Source: Nevskiaceae bacterium (GTDB lineage: Bacteria; Pseudomonadota; Gammaproteobacteria; Nevskiales; Nevskiaceae). Taken from it: 51,297 nt of DNA. The notes below the pieces were generated by a model. The model worked only from the letters and a program-made list of their open reading frames with translations, did not search any database and had not been told where the DNA came from. The stretch lies in NCBI GenBank assembly GCA_021731445.1, contig JAKFXK010000024.1, positions 1-51,297 on the forward strand, read 5' to 3'. Below, in pieces: positions 39,294 to 48,301 of this stretch (the first letter of the stretch is position 1; each line of letters opens with the position of its first letter). A program made the translations under genes and the position numbers.

Positions 39294-41057
39294 ATGAACG
39301 AACTGCCAAGCCGCCTGACCCTGCGCCATGTGCTCGATGCACTGAAAGCCGACGGCCTGCTGACCCCGGATCAGATCGCCGCCCTGCTGATGCGCGTGCG
39401 GGAGGACACCGCGCTGCATCCCCTGGTGGTGGTGGCAGAGATGGATTTCCCCCACGCTCGCGAACCCAACCGCAAGCTGACGCTGGAGGCGCTCACCACC
39501 TGGCTTGCCGGCAAGACCGGCCTGCCCTACCTGCGCATCGACCCGCTCAGCATCGAGGTCGGCAAGGTCACGGCCCTCATCCCCTACGCCTACGCCGCGC
39601 GGCTGAAGATATTGCCGGTGAAAGTGACGAGCGCGGAGGCGGTGATCGCCGTCTCAGACCCCTATGCACTGGAATGGGAAAAAGAGCTTAGCCCCCGCAT
39701 CAAGCAGCAGCTCAAGCTGGTGCTCGCCAACCCCAGGGACATCGAGCGCTACTCGGTCGAGTTCTACGCACTCGCCCGTTCGGTCAAGGCCAGCCAGACC
39801 ACCCAGGGCCGTGCACCCAGCGCCTTGCAGAACTTCGAGCAGCTCACCCAGCTCGGCAAGGCGGGCAATCTCAGCGCTGACGACTCGCATGTCATCGGCA
39901 TCGTCGATTGGCTCTTGCAATTCGCTTTCGATCAGCGCGCCAGCGACATCCACATCGAGCCGCGGCGCGAGCAGGGCACGGTGCGCTTCCGCATCGACGG
40001 CACGCTGCACGAGGTCTATCAACTGCCCGTGTCGCTGGTGCCACCCGTGACCAGCCGCATCAAGATGCTGGCGCGCATGGACCTCGCCGAAAAACGCCGC
40101 CCCCAGGATGGCCGCGTGAAAACCCGCAGCCCCGAAGGCCGCGAGGTGGAGTTGCGCGTATCAAGCCTGCCGACGGCATTTGGCGAGAAGCTGGTCTTGC
40201 GCATCTTCGACCCCGACGTGCTGGTCAAGGACTTTGCCGCCCTCGGCTTCGGCCCCGAGGACGAGGCGCGCTGGCGCGCACTGATCGAACAGCCGCACGG
40301 CATCATCCTGGTCACCGGCCCCACCGGCAGCGGCAAGACCACGACGCTGTACTCGACGCTCAAGTTGCTCGCCACCAGCGAAGTCAACGTCTGCACCATT
40401 GAAGACCCGATCGAGCTGGTGGAGCCGAGCTTCAATCAGATGCAGGTGCAGGCCAACATCAATCTCGGCTTCGCCGATGGCGTGCGCGCGCTGCTGCGAC
40501 AAGACCCCGACATCATCATGGTCGGCGAAATCCGCGATCTCGAAACCGCCGAGAACGCGGTGCAGGCGGCACTCACCGGGCATCTGGTGCTGAGCACGCT
40601 GCACACCAACGATGCGCCGAGCGCGATCATCCGCCTGCTGGACTTGGGCGTGCCCAGCTATCTCATCAAGGCCAGCGTGCTGGGTGTGATGGCACAGCGG
40701 CTGGTGCGGCAGCTGTGCCCGCATTGCAAGCGGCCTGCGGTGGTCGATCCTGCGCTCTGGACGCGGCTCACGGCGGGGCAGTTGCCGCAGCCCTTACCGG
40801 GTGAGGTGTATGAGCCGGTGGGTTGTCTGGAGTGCCGCGAGACGGGTTATCTGGGGCGCGTAGGGGCCTACGAGATTCTCACTACCGATGAGGCTCTGCG
40901 GGCGGCGATGGATGGGCAGTCAGATCGCACGGTGTTGCACAAGATTGGGCGAGCTGGGGGGATGACGCCCTTGCGACTGGCGGCGGCGCGGTCGGCCTTG
41001 CAGGGGAAGACTTCCTTGGCGGATGTGGCGGCGTTGACGCCGGATTTGGAGGCCTAG
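39294..41057 (+). CDS. GspE/PilB-family secretion or pilus assembly ATPase
   Basis: Hexameric cytoplasmic ATPase that drives type II secretion or type IV pilus extension; 587 residues. Contains an N-terminal GspE_N/MshEN-type domain (~10-160), the N2 domain with ASDIHIEPRREQGTVRFRIDGTL, Walker A GPTGSGKTTT (342-351), Asp box, Walker B RQDPDIIMVGEIRD, His box LVLSTLHTND, arginine-rich QRLVRQLC, and a tetracysteine zinc region (CPHC, then CLEC). All catalytic motifs are intact. The neighbouring assembly genes (inner-membrane platform, pilin, peptidase) are absent, so it cannot be assigned to pilus or T2SS; TfpX/Z-like and ComEC genes in the window make a pilus/competence link plausible. Confidence 0.93.
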   Translation: MNELPSRLTLRHVLDALKADGLLTPDQIAALLMRVREDTALHPLVVVAEMDFPHAREPNRKLTLEALTTWLAGKTGLPYLRIDPLSIEVGKVTALIPYAYAARLKILPVKVTSAEAVIAVSDPYALEWEKELSPRIKQQLKLVLANPRDIERYSVEFYALARSVKASQTTQGRAPSALQNFEQLTQLGKAGNLSADDSHVIGIVDWLLQFAFDQRASDIHIEPRREQGTVRFRIDGTLHEVYQLPVSLVPPVTSRIKMLARMDLAEKRRPQDGRVKTRSPEGREVELRVSSLPTAFGEKLVLRIFDPDVLVKDFAALGFGPEDEARWRALIEQPHGIILVTGPTGSGKTTTLYSTLKLLATSEVNVCTIEDPIELVEPSFNQMQVQANINLGFADGVRALLRQDPDIIMVGEIRDLETAENAVQAALTGHLVLSTLHTNDAPSAIIRLLDLGVPSYLIKASVLGVMAQRLVRQLCPHCKRPAVVDPALWTRLTAGQLPQPLPGEVYEPVGCLECRETGYLGRVGAYEILTTDEALRAAMDGQSDRTVLHKIGRAGGMTPLRLAAARSALQGKTSLADVAALTPDLEA

Positions 41058-41069
41058 TTGGCGTTGACC

Positions 41070-41351
41070 ATGAGCACGTTGCCGCCTGAAGTCATCACTC
41101 GTGACGAGTCGCGGCTTTTTCGCATCGGCCGTTGGCTAAGTGTTATCTGCTTTGCTGGCGTCTTAGCTGCAATGCTATTTCAAAGCTCGCTTGTTGTCTG
41201 GGCATTCGCTATGTTGGCCTGCGTTTACCTACCAGTCGCCTTCTGGTCGTGTCCCCGTTGTCACCATAGCTATGGGGCAAAGTTTGGGTTAATCAGCATT
41301 GTGCTTCCGTATACAAACAAGTGCCTCCACTGCGGCGCACGTTTGGAGTGA
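41070..41351 (+). CDS. Small membrane protein with zinc-ribbon-like Cys pairs
   Basis: 93 residues from the ATG at 41070, 12 bases after the ATPase stop; the in-frame TTG at 41058 would touch that stop. Two hydrophobic segments (~22-37 and ~40-58) are followed by CPRC (61-64) and CLHC (85-88), an arrangement typical of a zinc ribbon on the cytoplasmic side. GC is visibly lower than upstream. No family recognised; probable co-transcription with the ATPase gene suggests, but does not show, an accessory role. Confidence 0.65.
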   Translation: MSTLPPEVITRDESRLFRIGRWLSVICFAGVLAAMLFQSSLVVWAFAMLACVYLPVAFWSCPRCHHSYGAKFGLISIVLPYTNKCLHCGARLE

Positions 41352-41436
41352 CGTAGGGCAGGCAAACATCTTTCCGTTTGTCCACATGGGCCATGCGCAA
41401 CAGCAAGTAGCCCGGATGCAATCCGGATTTCTGCAC

Positions 41437-42079
41437 TTCGCGCTAACGCGCTCTGCTGACTTCGCATTGACATAGAGCTTATTCCGCCTTTTAGGCGTCT
41501 CACTTTTCTTTGCTTGTGCAAAGAAAAGTAAGCAAAAGAAACACCCCCTGCCTCGCACCGGCTAAAGCCGGTTCCTTCGATTCTCGCGTGCTCAGGGTCG
41601 GTCTGACGGCACGTCCTGTGCCGGCAGCCCTCGTTTGGGCATCCATGCCCAAACGACCCCTCCGCGCGCTGCGAGTCTCAGTGCTGCGGAAGGGGCCCGA
41701 CATCACAAGCCAAATCAAAGCAGCTGCAGCTCGTTGCTTCGCAACATCGCACTCAACGACGCGCCAGCACAGTGAAGCGCCCGCTGTGGCTGGTCTGTTG
41801 TTGGTGATGTGCTGTTGGGCCCCTTAGAAGGCGTCGAGAGGCGCAGCTCGCGGAGGGGTGTGCGGCATGAATGCCGCACAAGGGCTGCCGGCACTTAGGA
41901 TGTGCCGTCAGCCCGACCTGAGCACGCGAGCATCGCAGGGCAGTGCGAAGCACCGCCGGATCAGGGTGTGTTTTCTTTTGCCTACTTTTCTTTGCACAAG
42001 CAAAGAAAAGTATGGTCGCCGCCAGGCGAAATCACACTCAAAGCCAGTGCGCAGCTAGCCGAGCGCGTCAGCGCGAAAC
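41437..42079. repeat. ~640-bp imperfect palindrome with CTTTTCTTTGCTTGTGCAAA core
   Basis: Left arm 41437-~41745 and right arm ~41770-42079 align as inverted repeats over their length: the outer GCGCTAACGCGCTC / GCGCTGACGCGCTC blocks, CTTTTCTTTGCTTGTGCAAA plus GAAAAGTAAGCAAAAGAAA (41502-41540) against its complement at ~41972-42009, GCTCAGGGTCGG.CTGACGGCAC, and CCCCTCCGCG...GGGGCCC. The centre is near 41758. The core motif is itself palindromic. No transposase or conserved protein is encoded. Confidence 0.85.
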
Positions 42080-42093
42080 ACGAGCTAAAGACC

Positions 42094-42121
42094 ACTGGAT
42101 TCCCGCCTGCGCGGGAATGAC
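42094..42121. repeat. REP-like single unit (copy E)
   Basis: ACTGGATTCCCGCCTGCGCG + GGAATGAC, inverted orientation relative to unit 1 of copy C. Single, not paired; it abuts the right edge of the large palindrome. Confidence 0.88.
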
Positions 42122-42128
42122 GAGCAAC

Positions 42129-42155
42129 AAAAAAGCCCCGCACGGCGGGGCTTTT
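42129..42155 (-). terminator. Rho-independent terminator (bidirectional form)
   Basis: AAAAAAGCCCCGC-ACG-GCGGGGCTTTT: a 7-bp GC stem flanked by A- and T-runs, 19 bases beyond the stop of the Bax-inhibitor-like gene on the minus strand. It could also stop plus-strand transcripts. Confidence 0.92.
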
Positions 42156-42173
42156 CGAGTAGCAGCCGCTCAA

Positions 42174-42875
42174 TCAATCATCGCTGCTGGCAAAACCCAG
42201 CAAGTGCAGCAGGCTGGTGAAGATGTTGTAGACATCTAGATAAAGCGCAATCGTCGCCATGATGTAGTTGGTCTCGCCACCATTGATGATGCGGCTGGTG
42301 TCGAACAGGATCAGCGCCGAGAACAACAGCACCGACACTGCCGAAAGCGCGATGAAAGCCATGCTCACATCCACCCCGAAAAAGCTCGCGCCCACGGCTG
42401 CCAGCGAAGCGAAGAACAGCACCATCACGCCCACCATCAGGAAGCCGCCCATGAATGAAAAATCCTTCTTGGTCGTCAGCACATAGGCCGAGAGAGAGCC
42501 GAAGATCAGCGCCGTGCCACCGAGGGCGGTCATCACCAGCTCGCCGCCGTTGGGCAGCTTGAGATAGTGGTTGAGCATGGGACCTAAGCCAAAGCCGAGC
42601 AGGCCGGTGATGCCGAACACCACATACAAACCCTTTTCACTGTTGGCAGTGCGCGGCAGCGCGAACCAGATCAGCGCCATCGCCGCCAGCGAGCAGACCA
42701 GCCCCGTGAAACGCGGTGCGCCAACGGCCATCGACAGTGCGGCCGTTACGGCCGAGAACAGCAGCGTCGCGGCCAGCAGCATGTAGGTGTTGCGCAAGAC
42801 CTTGTGCGTTGCCAGCAAGGAACTGGCGTTGCCGAAAGTGCCTTGGGTCGAAACGGTGCGAAGAGGTTGCTGCAT
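42174..42875 (-). CDS. Bax inhibitor-1/YccA family membrane protein
   Basis: 233 residues with seven hydrophobic segments. Family blocks: THKVLRNTYMLLAATLLFSAVTA, a GLYVVFGITGLLGFGLGPMLNHYL middle region, FGSLSAYVLTTKKDFSFMGGFLMVG, and the C-terminal LFDTSRIINGGETNYIMATIALYLDVYNIFTSLLHLLG, which carries the acidic di-Asp/pH-sensor positions of the TMBIM/YccA group. Bacterial relatives include YccA, which modulates FtsH, and BsYetJ, a calcium leak channel; the role here is not specified. GGAG lies 6 bases before the ATG. Independent transcription unit ending at the terminator. Confidence 0.93.
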   Translation of the reverse strand: MQQPLRTVSTQGTFGNASSLLATHKVLRNTYMLLAATLLFSAVTAALSMAVGAPRFTGLVCSLAAMALIWFALPRTANSEKGLYVVFGITGLLGFGLGPMLNHYLKLPNGGELVMTALGGTALIFGSLSAYVLTTKKDFSFMGGFLMVGVMVLFFASLAAVGASFFGVDVSMAFIALSAVSVLLFSALILFDTSRIINGGETNYIMATIALYLDVYNIFTSLLHLLGFASSDD

Positions 42876-42937
42876 GATTGTCTCCGTGAATGTGCAATGA
42901 ATCTGGGGTCGATTGAATCTAGCGCAAGGCCGTGATT

Positions 42938-45900
42938 TTAGAGTGAACGCAGCTTGCGGAGTTCCCGCACCGCGACGACCAGCCGCTCGAAGTCGATAGC
43001 CCCGGTGGTGCCGAGATCGGCGATGCGGTGTTCCGCAAAGCCGATCTTGTCAGCTTCTGCCGCCACCCAGGCATTCAGCCGCTCTGCGGTGCTGCCCGGA
43101 TGCCTGAGGATGCGACCCGCCAGCAGGTGATGGATGTGGTACAGGTCGTCGCGCAGGTTCTGCCGCGCCAGCGCATGCCACTTGCCCTGCACTTGCAAAC
43201 CGTTAATGGCGGCGTAGAGCCACAGCAGGCGGAAACGCTCGGCGGTTGCGAAGTAGACGGCGGCGGCCTCGGTCAACGTGACATTGGCTGCCAGCGCCAG
43301 TTCGGTGATATCCATCGCCGCACCCAGCACGCGGGTGGCTGCAAGGCGTCTGGCAAGGGCTTCCGGCACCTTTTCGGCGATGAGCTGGGCGACGGTTCGG
43401 TTCCAGTCTTCGAGATAGCTCGGCGGCAGCGCGGCCGGCAGCATCGCCTCCAGTTCGCGGATGGCGGCGGCGAAGCGATCCACCGAGGCCAGCACCGGCT
43501 TTCTCGCATAGCCCGCCATCACCAGCCAGCCAGTGGCGTGCTTGAGCAGGCCCGCTGCCATGCCCATGAGGCGGTATTGCGTCGCTGCAGGCAGCGCACC
43601 ATCGAGTGCCTCGATCTCGCGCCAGTAGCGGTCGCCACCGAATACTTCGTGGGCCGTGGCATAGGCCTTGAGCACCTCGCCCCGGTCGTGACCATGATCC
43701 TCGGCCAGGCGGTGCGCAAAGCTCACGCCCATGCGGTTGGCGACGGCGTTGGAAAGCACGGTGGCGATGATCTCGCGCTTGAGCTGGTGGCTTTTCAGCT
43801 CGTTGGGATAGTGCTCGACCAGGGCTTTGGGAAAGTTCGCCAGGAGGTCGCGGACGAAGAAAGGATCGTCCGGCATGTCACTCTTCAGCGTCGCCTCGAA
43901 CAGGCTCATCTTGGCGTAGGCCAGCAGCACCGAAAGCTCGGGCCGGGTCAGGCCGCGGCCTTGGCGCTGGCGCTCCTTGATAGCCTCTTCATCGGGCAGA
44001 AACTCCACGCTGCGGTTGAGCAGACCTTCGCGCTCCAGCGTGCGGATCAACTCCGCATGCTCGTCGAGACGCTGGCTTGCGGTGGCCTCCAGGAGTGACA
44101 CCGCCATCGACTGCACAAAGCTGTCGCGCAGCACGAAGTTGGCGATGTCGTCCGTCATGCTCGCCAGCAGCGGGTCACGCACCTCGCGGGTGAGCTTGCC
44201 CTCGCGCATCAGTGCGTTGAGCGGGATCTTGATATTCACCTCGCGGTCGCTGCTGTGCACGCCGCCGGCGTTGTCGATGGCATCGGTGTTGAGCCTGACA
44301 CCGCCAAGTGCGGCCTCGATGCGGCCGAGTTGCGTCGCGCCCAGATTGCCACCCTCGCCGATCACCTTGCAGCGCAGATCACGCCCGTTGACGCGCAGGC
44401 CATCGTTGGCGCGGTCGCCGACTTCCGGGTGGCTCTGTGTCGAGGCCTTGATGTAGGTGCCGATGCCGCCGTTCCACAAGAGATCAACCGGGCTTTTGAG
44501 GATCGCATGCATCAGCTCGTTGGGCGTCAGGCGTTTGGCTTCGATGCCGAGGGCTTTGCGCGCCTCGTCCGACAGCTCGATGCTTTTCGCCGAGCGCGGC
44601 CAGATGCCGCCGCCCTTGGAGATCAGCGCTTTTTCGTAGTCCTCCCAGGACGAACGCGGCAGCGCGAACAGGCGCTCGCGCTCGGTGAAACTCGCCTCGG
44701 TGTTGGGCGTCGGATCAATGAAGATATGGCGGTGGTCAAACGCCGCCAGGAGCTTGATATGACGGCTCAGCAACATGCCGTTGCCGAACACGTCACCGCT
44801 CATGTCGCCGATGCCGACGACACTGAAGTCCTCGCTCTGGATGTCTTTCCGCGTCGGCAGCTCACGGAAGTGTCGCTTGACACTCTCCCACGCGCCCTTG
44901 GCGGTGATACCCATCTTCTTGTGGTCGTAGCCGACGCTGCCGCCGCTGGCAAAGGCATCGCCCAGCCAGTGGCCGTACTCGGCGGAGACACTGTTGGCAA
45001 TGTCGCTGAACGTCGCGGTGCCCTTGTCGGCGGCGACGACGAGGTAAGGATCATCGCCGTCGTAGCGCACCACACTCTTGGGTGCCGTGATGGCAGTGCC
45101 AATGCGGTTGTCGGTGATATCGAGCAGGCCGCGCAGAAAGGTCTTGTAGCACTCGATGCCGAGCCGGCTCCAGGCGTCGCGGTCTGTCGGATTGCCCTTC
45201 TTGACCACGAAGCCGCCCTTGGCTCCCACCGGAACAATCACGGTGTTCTTCACCTGCTGCGCCTTCATCAGGCCCAGCACTTCGGTGCGGAAATCCTGAC
45301 GGCGATCCGACCAGCGCAGGCCGCCGCGCGCAACCTTGCCGCCTCGTAGGTGCACACCTTCAACCTCCGGCGAATACACCCAGACCTCGAAGGCCGGACG
45401 CGGCAATGGCAGATCGGCGATCTTCGAGGGGTCGAGCTTGATGCTGACGTAGCTTTTTTGCTGGCCGTCGGCGTGGGATTGGTAGAAGTTGGTGCGCAGG
45501 GCCGCGCGCACGACACCGACCGCAGCACGCAGGATGCGATCAGCATCCAGGGAGGCAACCTTGTCCAGCGCGTCTTCGAGCGCCTGGTTGATGATGATGG
45601 CGGCGTCCTTGCGCTTGCCCTCGTCGAGAGCAGGGTCAAAGCGCGCCTCGAACAGCTCGACGATGCGCCTGGCAATCGCCGGATGGCCCGCGAACACGCC
45701 CTGCATGTAGACCGGCCCGAACGGCAGTGCCGTCTGCACCAGATAGGTTTGCAGGGTGCGCAGTGCCGTCACTTGCCGTGCGCTCATGCCCGCCGTGATG
45801 ACCAGACGGTTGAGGCTGTCGTTTTCCGCCTCGCCGCGCTGCACGGCAAGAAAGGCGCTTTCGAACGCCGCGCGCAGGGCATCCGGGTGAAAGCCAGCGA

Positions 45901-47692
45901 CCGACAGGGGCTGCAGCACGAAGTGCTGGATGAAAGCGGTCTCGCCCGTCGCCGCACGCACTTCCATCGGATCGTGGTTGGCAACCTTGAGACCAAAATT
46001 TTCGAGCAGCGGCAGCGCGTCGCTGAGCGGCATCGGCTGTTGCAGGCGATAGAGCTTGAGGCCCGTCACCGTGCCCGTCTCATCCAGCAGCAGGCGTGGC
46101 GACAGCGGCCAGCCGGGGGCGAGTGCAGCGAGGATGCGCGCATCGGTGGCCGCCTCGATGGGCGTGAGGCTCTCCTGCGCGGAGAGTGGGAAAGCCTCAC
46201 CGTACGCTGCCGTCAGCCCGGCATCGCCGAGTGCTTCGCGGAACTGTTCGCGCCAGCCACGGGTGGCTTGCGCCAGACGCGCTTCCAGTTCGCCGGCGGT
46301 GAATTCCACCACCGTGCCGGGTGGCGTGCGGACGATGAAATGCATGCGGGTGAAACCACCGCGCAGAAACTCGACATTGCGATCCACTGCCGTGCCTTCG
46401 AAGGCAGACATCAGCTCGCGCGCGACGATCTCGCGCAGCTCGCGCGAATAGCGCTCGCGCGGCACGAACACCAGGCAGGAATAGAAACGGCCATAGCGGT
46501 CGCGGCGCATCACCAGCTTGAGCTGATGGCGGTCGCGCAGGGCACGCACGCTTAAGGTCGCGGCGACAAGTTCGTCCTCACCGGTCTGGAACAGCTCGTC
46601 ACGTGGCCAGGTCTGCAAGATCTCGCGCAGGTTCTTGCCGCTGTGGCTGTCCTCCGAAAGTCCGGAACGGGCGATGACCTCGGCCACCTTGTGGCGAACG
46701 ATGGGGATCTCGGTGGGGCGCGCGTGATAGGCCTCGGCCGTGAACAGGCCGATGATCCGTACGGTGCCTTCGAGACGGCCGTCGGCAGCAAAACGCTTGA
46801 CAGAAATCACGTCGAGATACTCGAAGTGATGCACGGTCGAGCGCACATTGCCTTTGGTGATCACCAGGAGGCGCGCCGAACCGGCGTACTTGTCCAGCTC
46901 CTCCTGCGGCGCGATCAGCTCCTCGGCAGCAGCAAGGCGGCTGCCGGCGCGCAGTAGCCCCAGGCCACTCGCCGGGTGGGATTGCAGCGAGACCTTGCCG
47001 TCGGCCGTCTTGGCAAAGCTTTCGGTGAGACCCAGAAAAGTGAAATGCCGCTCTTCCAGCCAGACGAGAAAGGCCTGCGCCTCCGCAAACTCCTCAGGCC
47101 TGGCACCCTGCGGCACCAGCTTGAGAGCGGCTTGCAGGGCCTTGATCTGCTGACGCATGGCAGCGTAGTCGGCGACGGCCGTGCGCACCTCGGCCAGCGT
47201 CTCGCGCAGCGCGGTCTCCAGCCGGCCATAGGCGGCGGCATCGGCCAGCGGCTCGAACTCGAGATGGATCAGCGATTCCGCCGCACCGGTCGCTGCGGTG
47301 GCGGTGATGCGGCCCTCGGCATCGCGCAGCAGCCGCAGGATGGGATGCACCGACCAGTCGATGCCCGCACCGGTCTCGCGCACCCGCTGGCTCAGGCTGT
47401 CGACCAGAAACGGCATGTCCGGCACCACGGTTTGCAGCGAGGCCAGCGTCTGCCCTGAGGCCGGCGGCGTGATGGCCAGCAGCGCGGCATCGCCTGTACG
47501 CTGGGCAGCCAGCCGGTAATGTCGGGCGATGAGTGCGGCAACCTCCACCGGGCGGCGGGCGGCCAGCACTTCGTCAGACACGGCAGCAAGGTAGTGGCGG
47601 ACGAAATCAGCAGGTGGTGCGGCGGCTTGCGCAGCAGCCAGGCGCTGGATTTCGGCACGGGCCGCAGACAGTGCGGACACTGGAACAAGCAT
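42938..47692 (-). CDS. gdhB: NAD-specific glutamate dehydrogenase, large (180-kDa) type
   Basis: Oxidatively deaminates glutamate to 2-oxoglutarate with NAD; 1584 residues, the usual size of the L-GDH180 family. The long N-terminal regulatory region contains ACT-like segments (e.g. VPDMPFLVDSLSQRVRETG). The catalytic core is marked by GGLRWSDRRQDFRTEVLGLMKAQQVKNTVIVPVGAKGGFV and the dinucleotide-binding part by VVGIGDMSGDVFGNGML. GDGGxGTYIK-like WNGGIGTYIKAS and the C-terminal helical domain follow. The start is the ATG at 47692, with GAGGAG 6 bases upstream, rather than the GTG at 47710. Complete and uninterrupted. Divergent from the small membrane protein at 47796. Confidence 0.97.
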   Translation of the reverse strand: MLVPVSALSAARAEIQRLAAAQAAAPPADFVRHYLAAVSDEVLAARRPVEVAALIARHYRLAAQRTGDAALLAITPPASGQTLASLQTVVPDMPFLVDSLSQRVRETGAGIDWSVHPILRLLRDAEGRITATAATGAAESLIHLEFEPLADAAAYGRLETALRETLAEVRTAVADYAAMRQQIKALQAALKLVPQGARPEEFAEAQAFLVWLEERHFTFLGLTESFAKTADGKVSLQSHPASGLGLLRAGSRLAAAEELIAPQEELDKYAGSARLLVITKGNVRSTVHHFEYLDVISVKRFAADGRLEGTVRIIGLFTAEAYHARPTEIPIVRHKVAEVIARSGLSEDSHSGKNLREILQTWPRDELFQTGEDELVAATLSVRALRDRHQLKLVMRRDRYGRFYSCLVFVPRERYSRELREIVARELMSAFEGTAVDRNVEFLRGGFTRMHFIVRTPPGTVVEFTAGELEARLAQATRGWREQFREALGDAGLTAAYGEAFPLSAQESLTPIEAATDARILAALAPGWPLSPRLLLDETGTVTGLKLYRLQQPMPLSDALPLLENFGLKVANHDPMEVRAATGETAFIQHFVLQPLSVAGFHPDALRAAFESAFLAVQRGEAENDSLNRLVITAGMSARQVTALRTLQTYLVQTALPFGPVYMQGVFAGHPAIARRIVELFEARFDPALDEGKRKDAAIIINQALEDALDKVASLDADRILRAAVGVVRAALRTNFYQSHADGQQKSYVSIKLDPSKIADLPLPRPAFEVWVYSPEVEGVHLRGGKVARGGLRWSDRRQDFRTEVLGLMKAQQVKNTVIVPVGAKGGFVVKKGNPTDRDAWSRLGIECYKTFLRGLLDITDNRIGTAITAPKSVVRYDGDDPYLVVAADKGTATFSDIANSVSAEYGHWLGDAFASGGSVGYDHKKMGITAKGAWESVKRHFRELPTRKDIQSEDFSVVGIGDMSGDVFGNGMLLSRHIKLLAAFDHRHIFIDPTPNTEASFTERERLFALPRSSWEDYEKALISKGGGIWPRSAKSIELSDEARKALGIEAKRLTPNELMHAILKSPVDLLWNGGIGTYIKASTQSHPEVGDRANDGLRVNGRDLRCKVIGEGGNLGATQLGRIEAALGGVRLNTDAIDNAGGVHSSDREVNIKIPLNALMREGKLTREVRDPLLASMTDDIANFVLRDSFVQSMAVSLLEATASQRLDEHAELIRTLEREGLLNRSVEFLPDEEAIKERQRQGRGLTRPELSVLLAYAKMSLFEATLKSDMPDDPFFVRDLLANFPKALVEHYPNELKSHQLKREIIATVLSNAVANRMGVSFAHRLAEDHGHDRGEVLKAYATAHEVFGGDRYWREIEALDGALPAATQYRLMGMAAGLLKHATGWLVMAGYARKPVLASVDRFAAAIRELEAMLPAALPPSYLEDWNRTVAQLIAEKVPEALARRLAATRVLGAAMDITELALAANVTLTEAAAVYFATAERFRLLWLYAAINGLQVQGKWHALARQNLRDDLYHIHHLLAGRILRHPGSTAERLNAWVAAEADKIGFAEHRIADLGTTGAIDFERLVVAVRELRKLRSL

Positions 47693-47795
47693 TGACAACT
47701 CCTCGGCCACGCGGGATGGCTCTGTTCGGTTATTGCCTTAAGTATGCCAGCCATGTTGCAACTACAATCAGTGCAAACCTGCACCCCGGACTGCC

Positions 47796-48290
47796 ATGCA
47801 AGTCATCGTCACCAGCCGCAAAAAGCTCATCGCACGCCGCATTTACTGGGGCCTGGTACTGGTCTGGGGCGTGCTCGCCTTGGTACTTGCGGATCGCCTG
47901 TCGGATCACATGAAGTTCCGCATCAACGACCTTTCGGTGATTGCCGGCGCGGGCATGGTGATGCGCGACACCGAGGGCACCTTCTATCACGTCAATGCGA
48001 CCGGCAAAGCCCGCGCCATCTACCCCGAACTGGGCAGCGACTATCGCGAACAATGTCTCGACTGCGTGCTGGTGACGGGCGAACAGATGTCGCAGACCAA
48101 TGATTTTTGCGCCGCCGGCGTGCGCACCCTGCTGCCCAAGATCACCTTCGAGACCCCCTGCCAGTCCTGGGCTGTGATGGGGGATGGCACCAAAGTGGTG
48201 GCGGTGACGCTGTTTCTGGTACCGCTGTTGCTGTGGCCGATGCTGCGGGCCATTGCCCGCTCGATTGGCGGACTGAAGCCGATGCGCTGA
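47796..48290 (+). CDS. Unknown membrane protein (164 aa) with periplasmic cysteines
   Basis: Two membrane segments (~17-34 and ~134-153) flank a ~95-residue central domain, probably periplasmic. This contains four Cys: CLDC (87, 90), Cys105 and Cys122, which could form disulfides or bind a metal. Other visible text: KFRINDLSVIAGAGMVMRDTEGTFYHVNATGKARAIYPELGS. No family recognised. It converges on the receiver-GGDEF gene (12-base gap) and shares a divergent promoter region with gdhB. Confidence 0.7.
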   Translation: MQVIVTSRKKLIARRIYWGLVLVWGVLALVLADRLSDHMKFRINDLSVIAGAGMVMRDTEGTFYHVNATGKARAIYPELGSDYREQCLDCVLVTGEQMSQTNDFCAAGVRTLLPKITFETPCQSWAVMGDGTKVVAVTLFLVPLLLWPMLRAIARSIGGLKPMR

Positions 48291-48301
48291 ATGCGCACCG
48301 G

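Larger units (their letters stand above)
41352..42173. other. 822-base non-coding region made of repeats
   Basis: No convincing gene. From left to right: a relative of the GGGTGGGCAAA element (~41355-41390), an inverted copy of the ATTGCATCCGGGCTAC repeat (41407-41422), the large palindrome (41437-42079), a REP unit (42094-42121) and a terminator (42129-42155). Short open frames here (e.g. ending FLCTSKEK on both strands) are translations of the palindrome arms. Confidence 0.8.

Noticed and set aside
41510-41827. 105-residue plus-strand ORF and several others in 41.4-42.1 kb
   Set aside because: They are translations of the palindrome arms (the FLCTSKEK ending appears on both strands), and have no ribosome sites or known domains.
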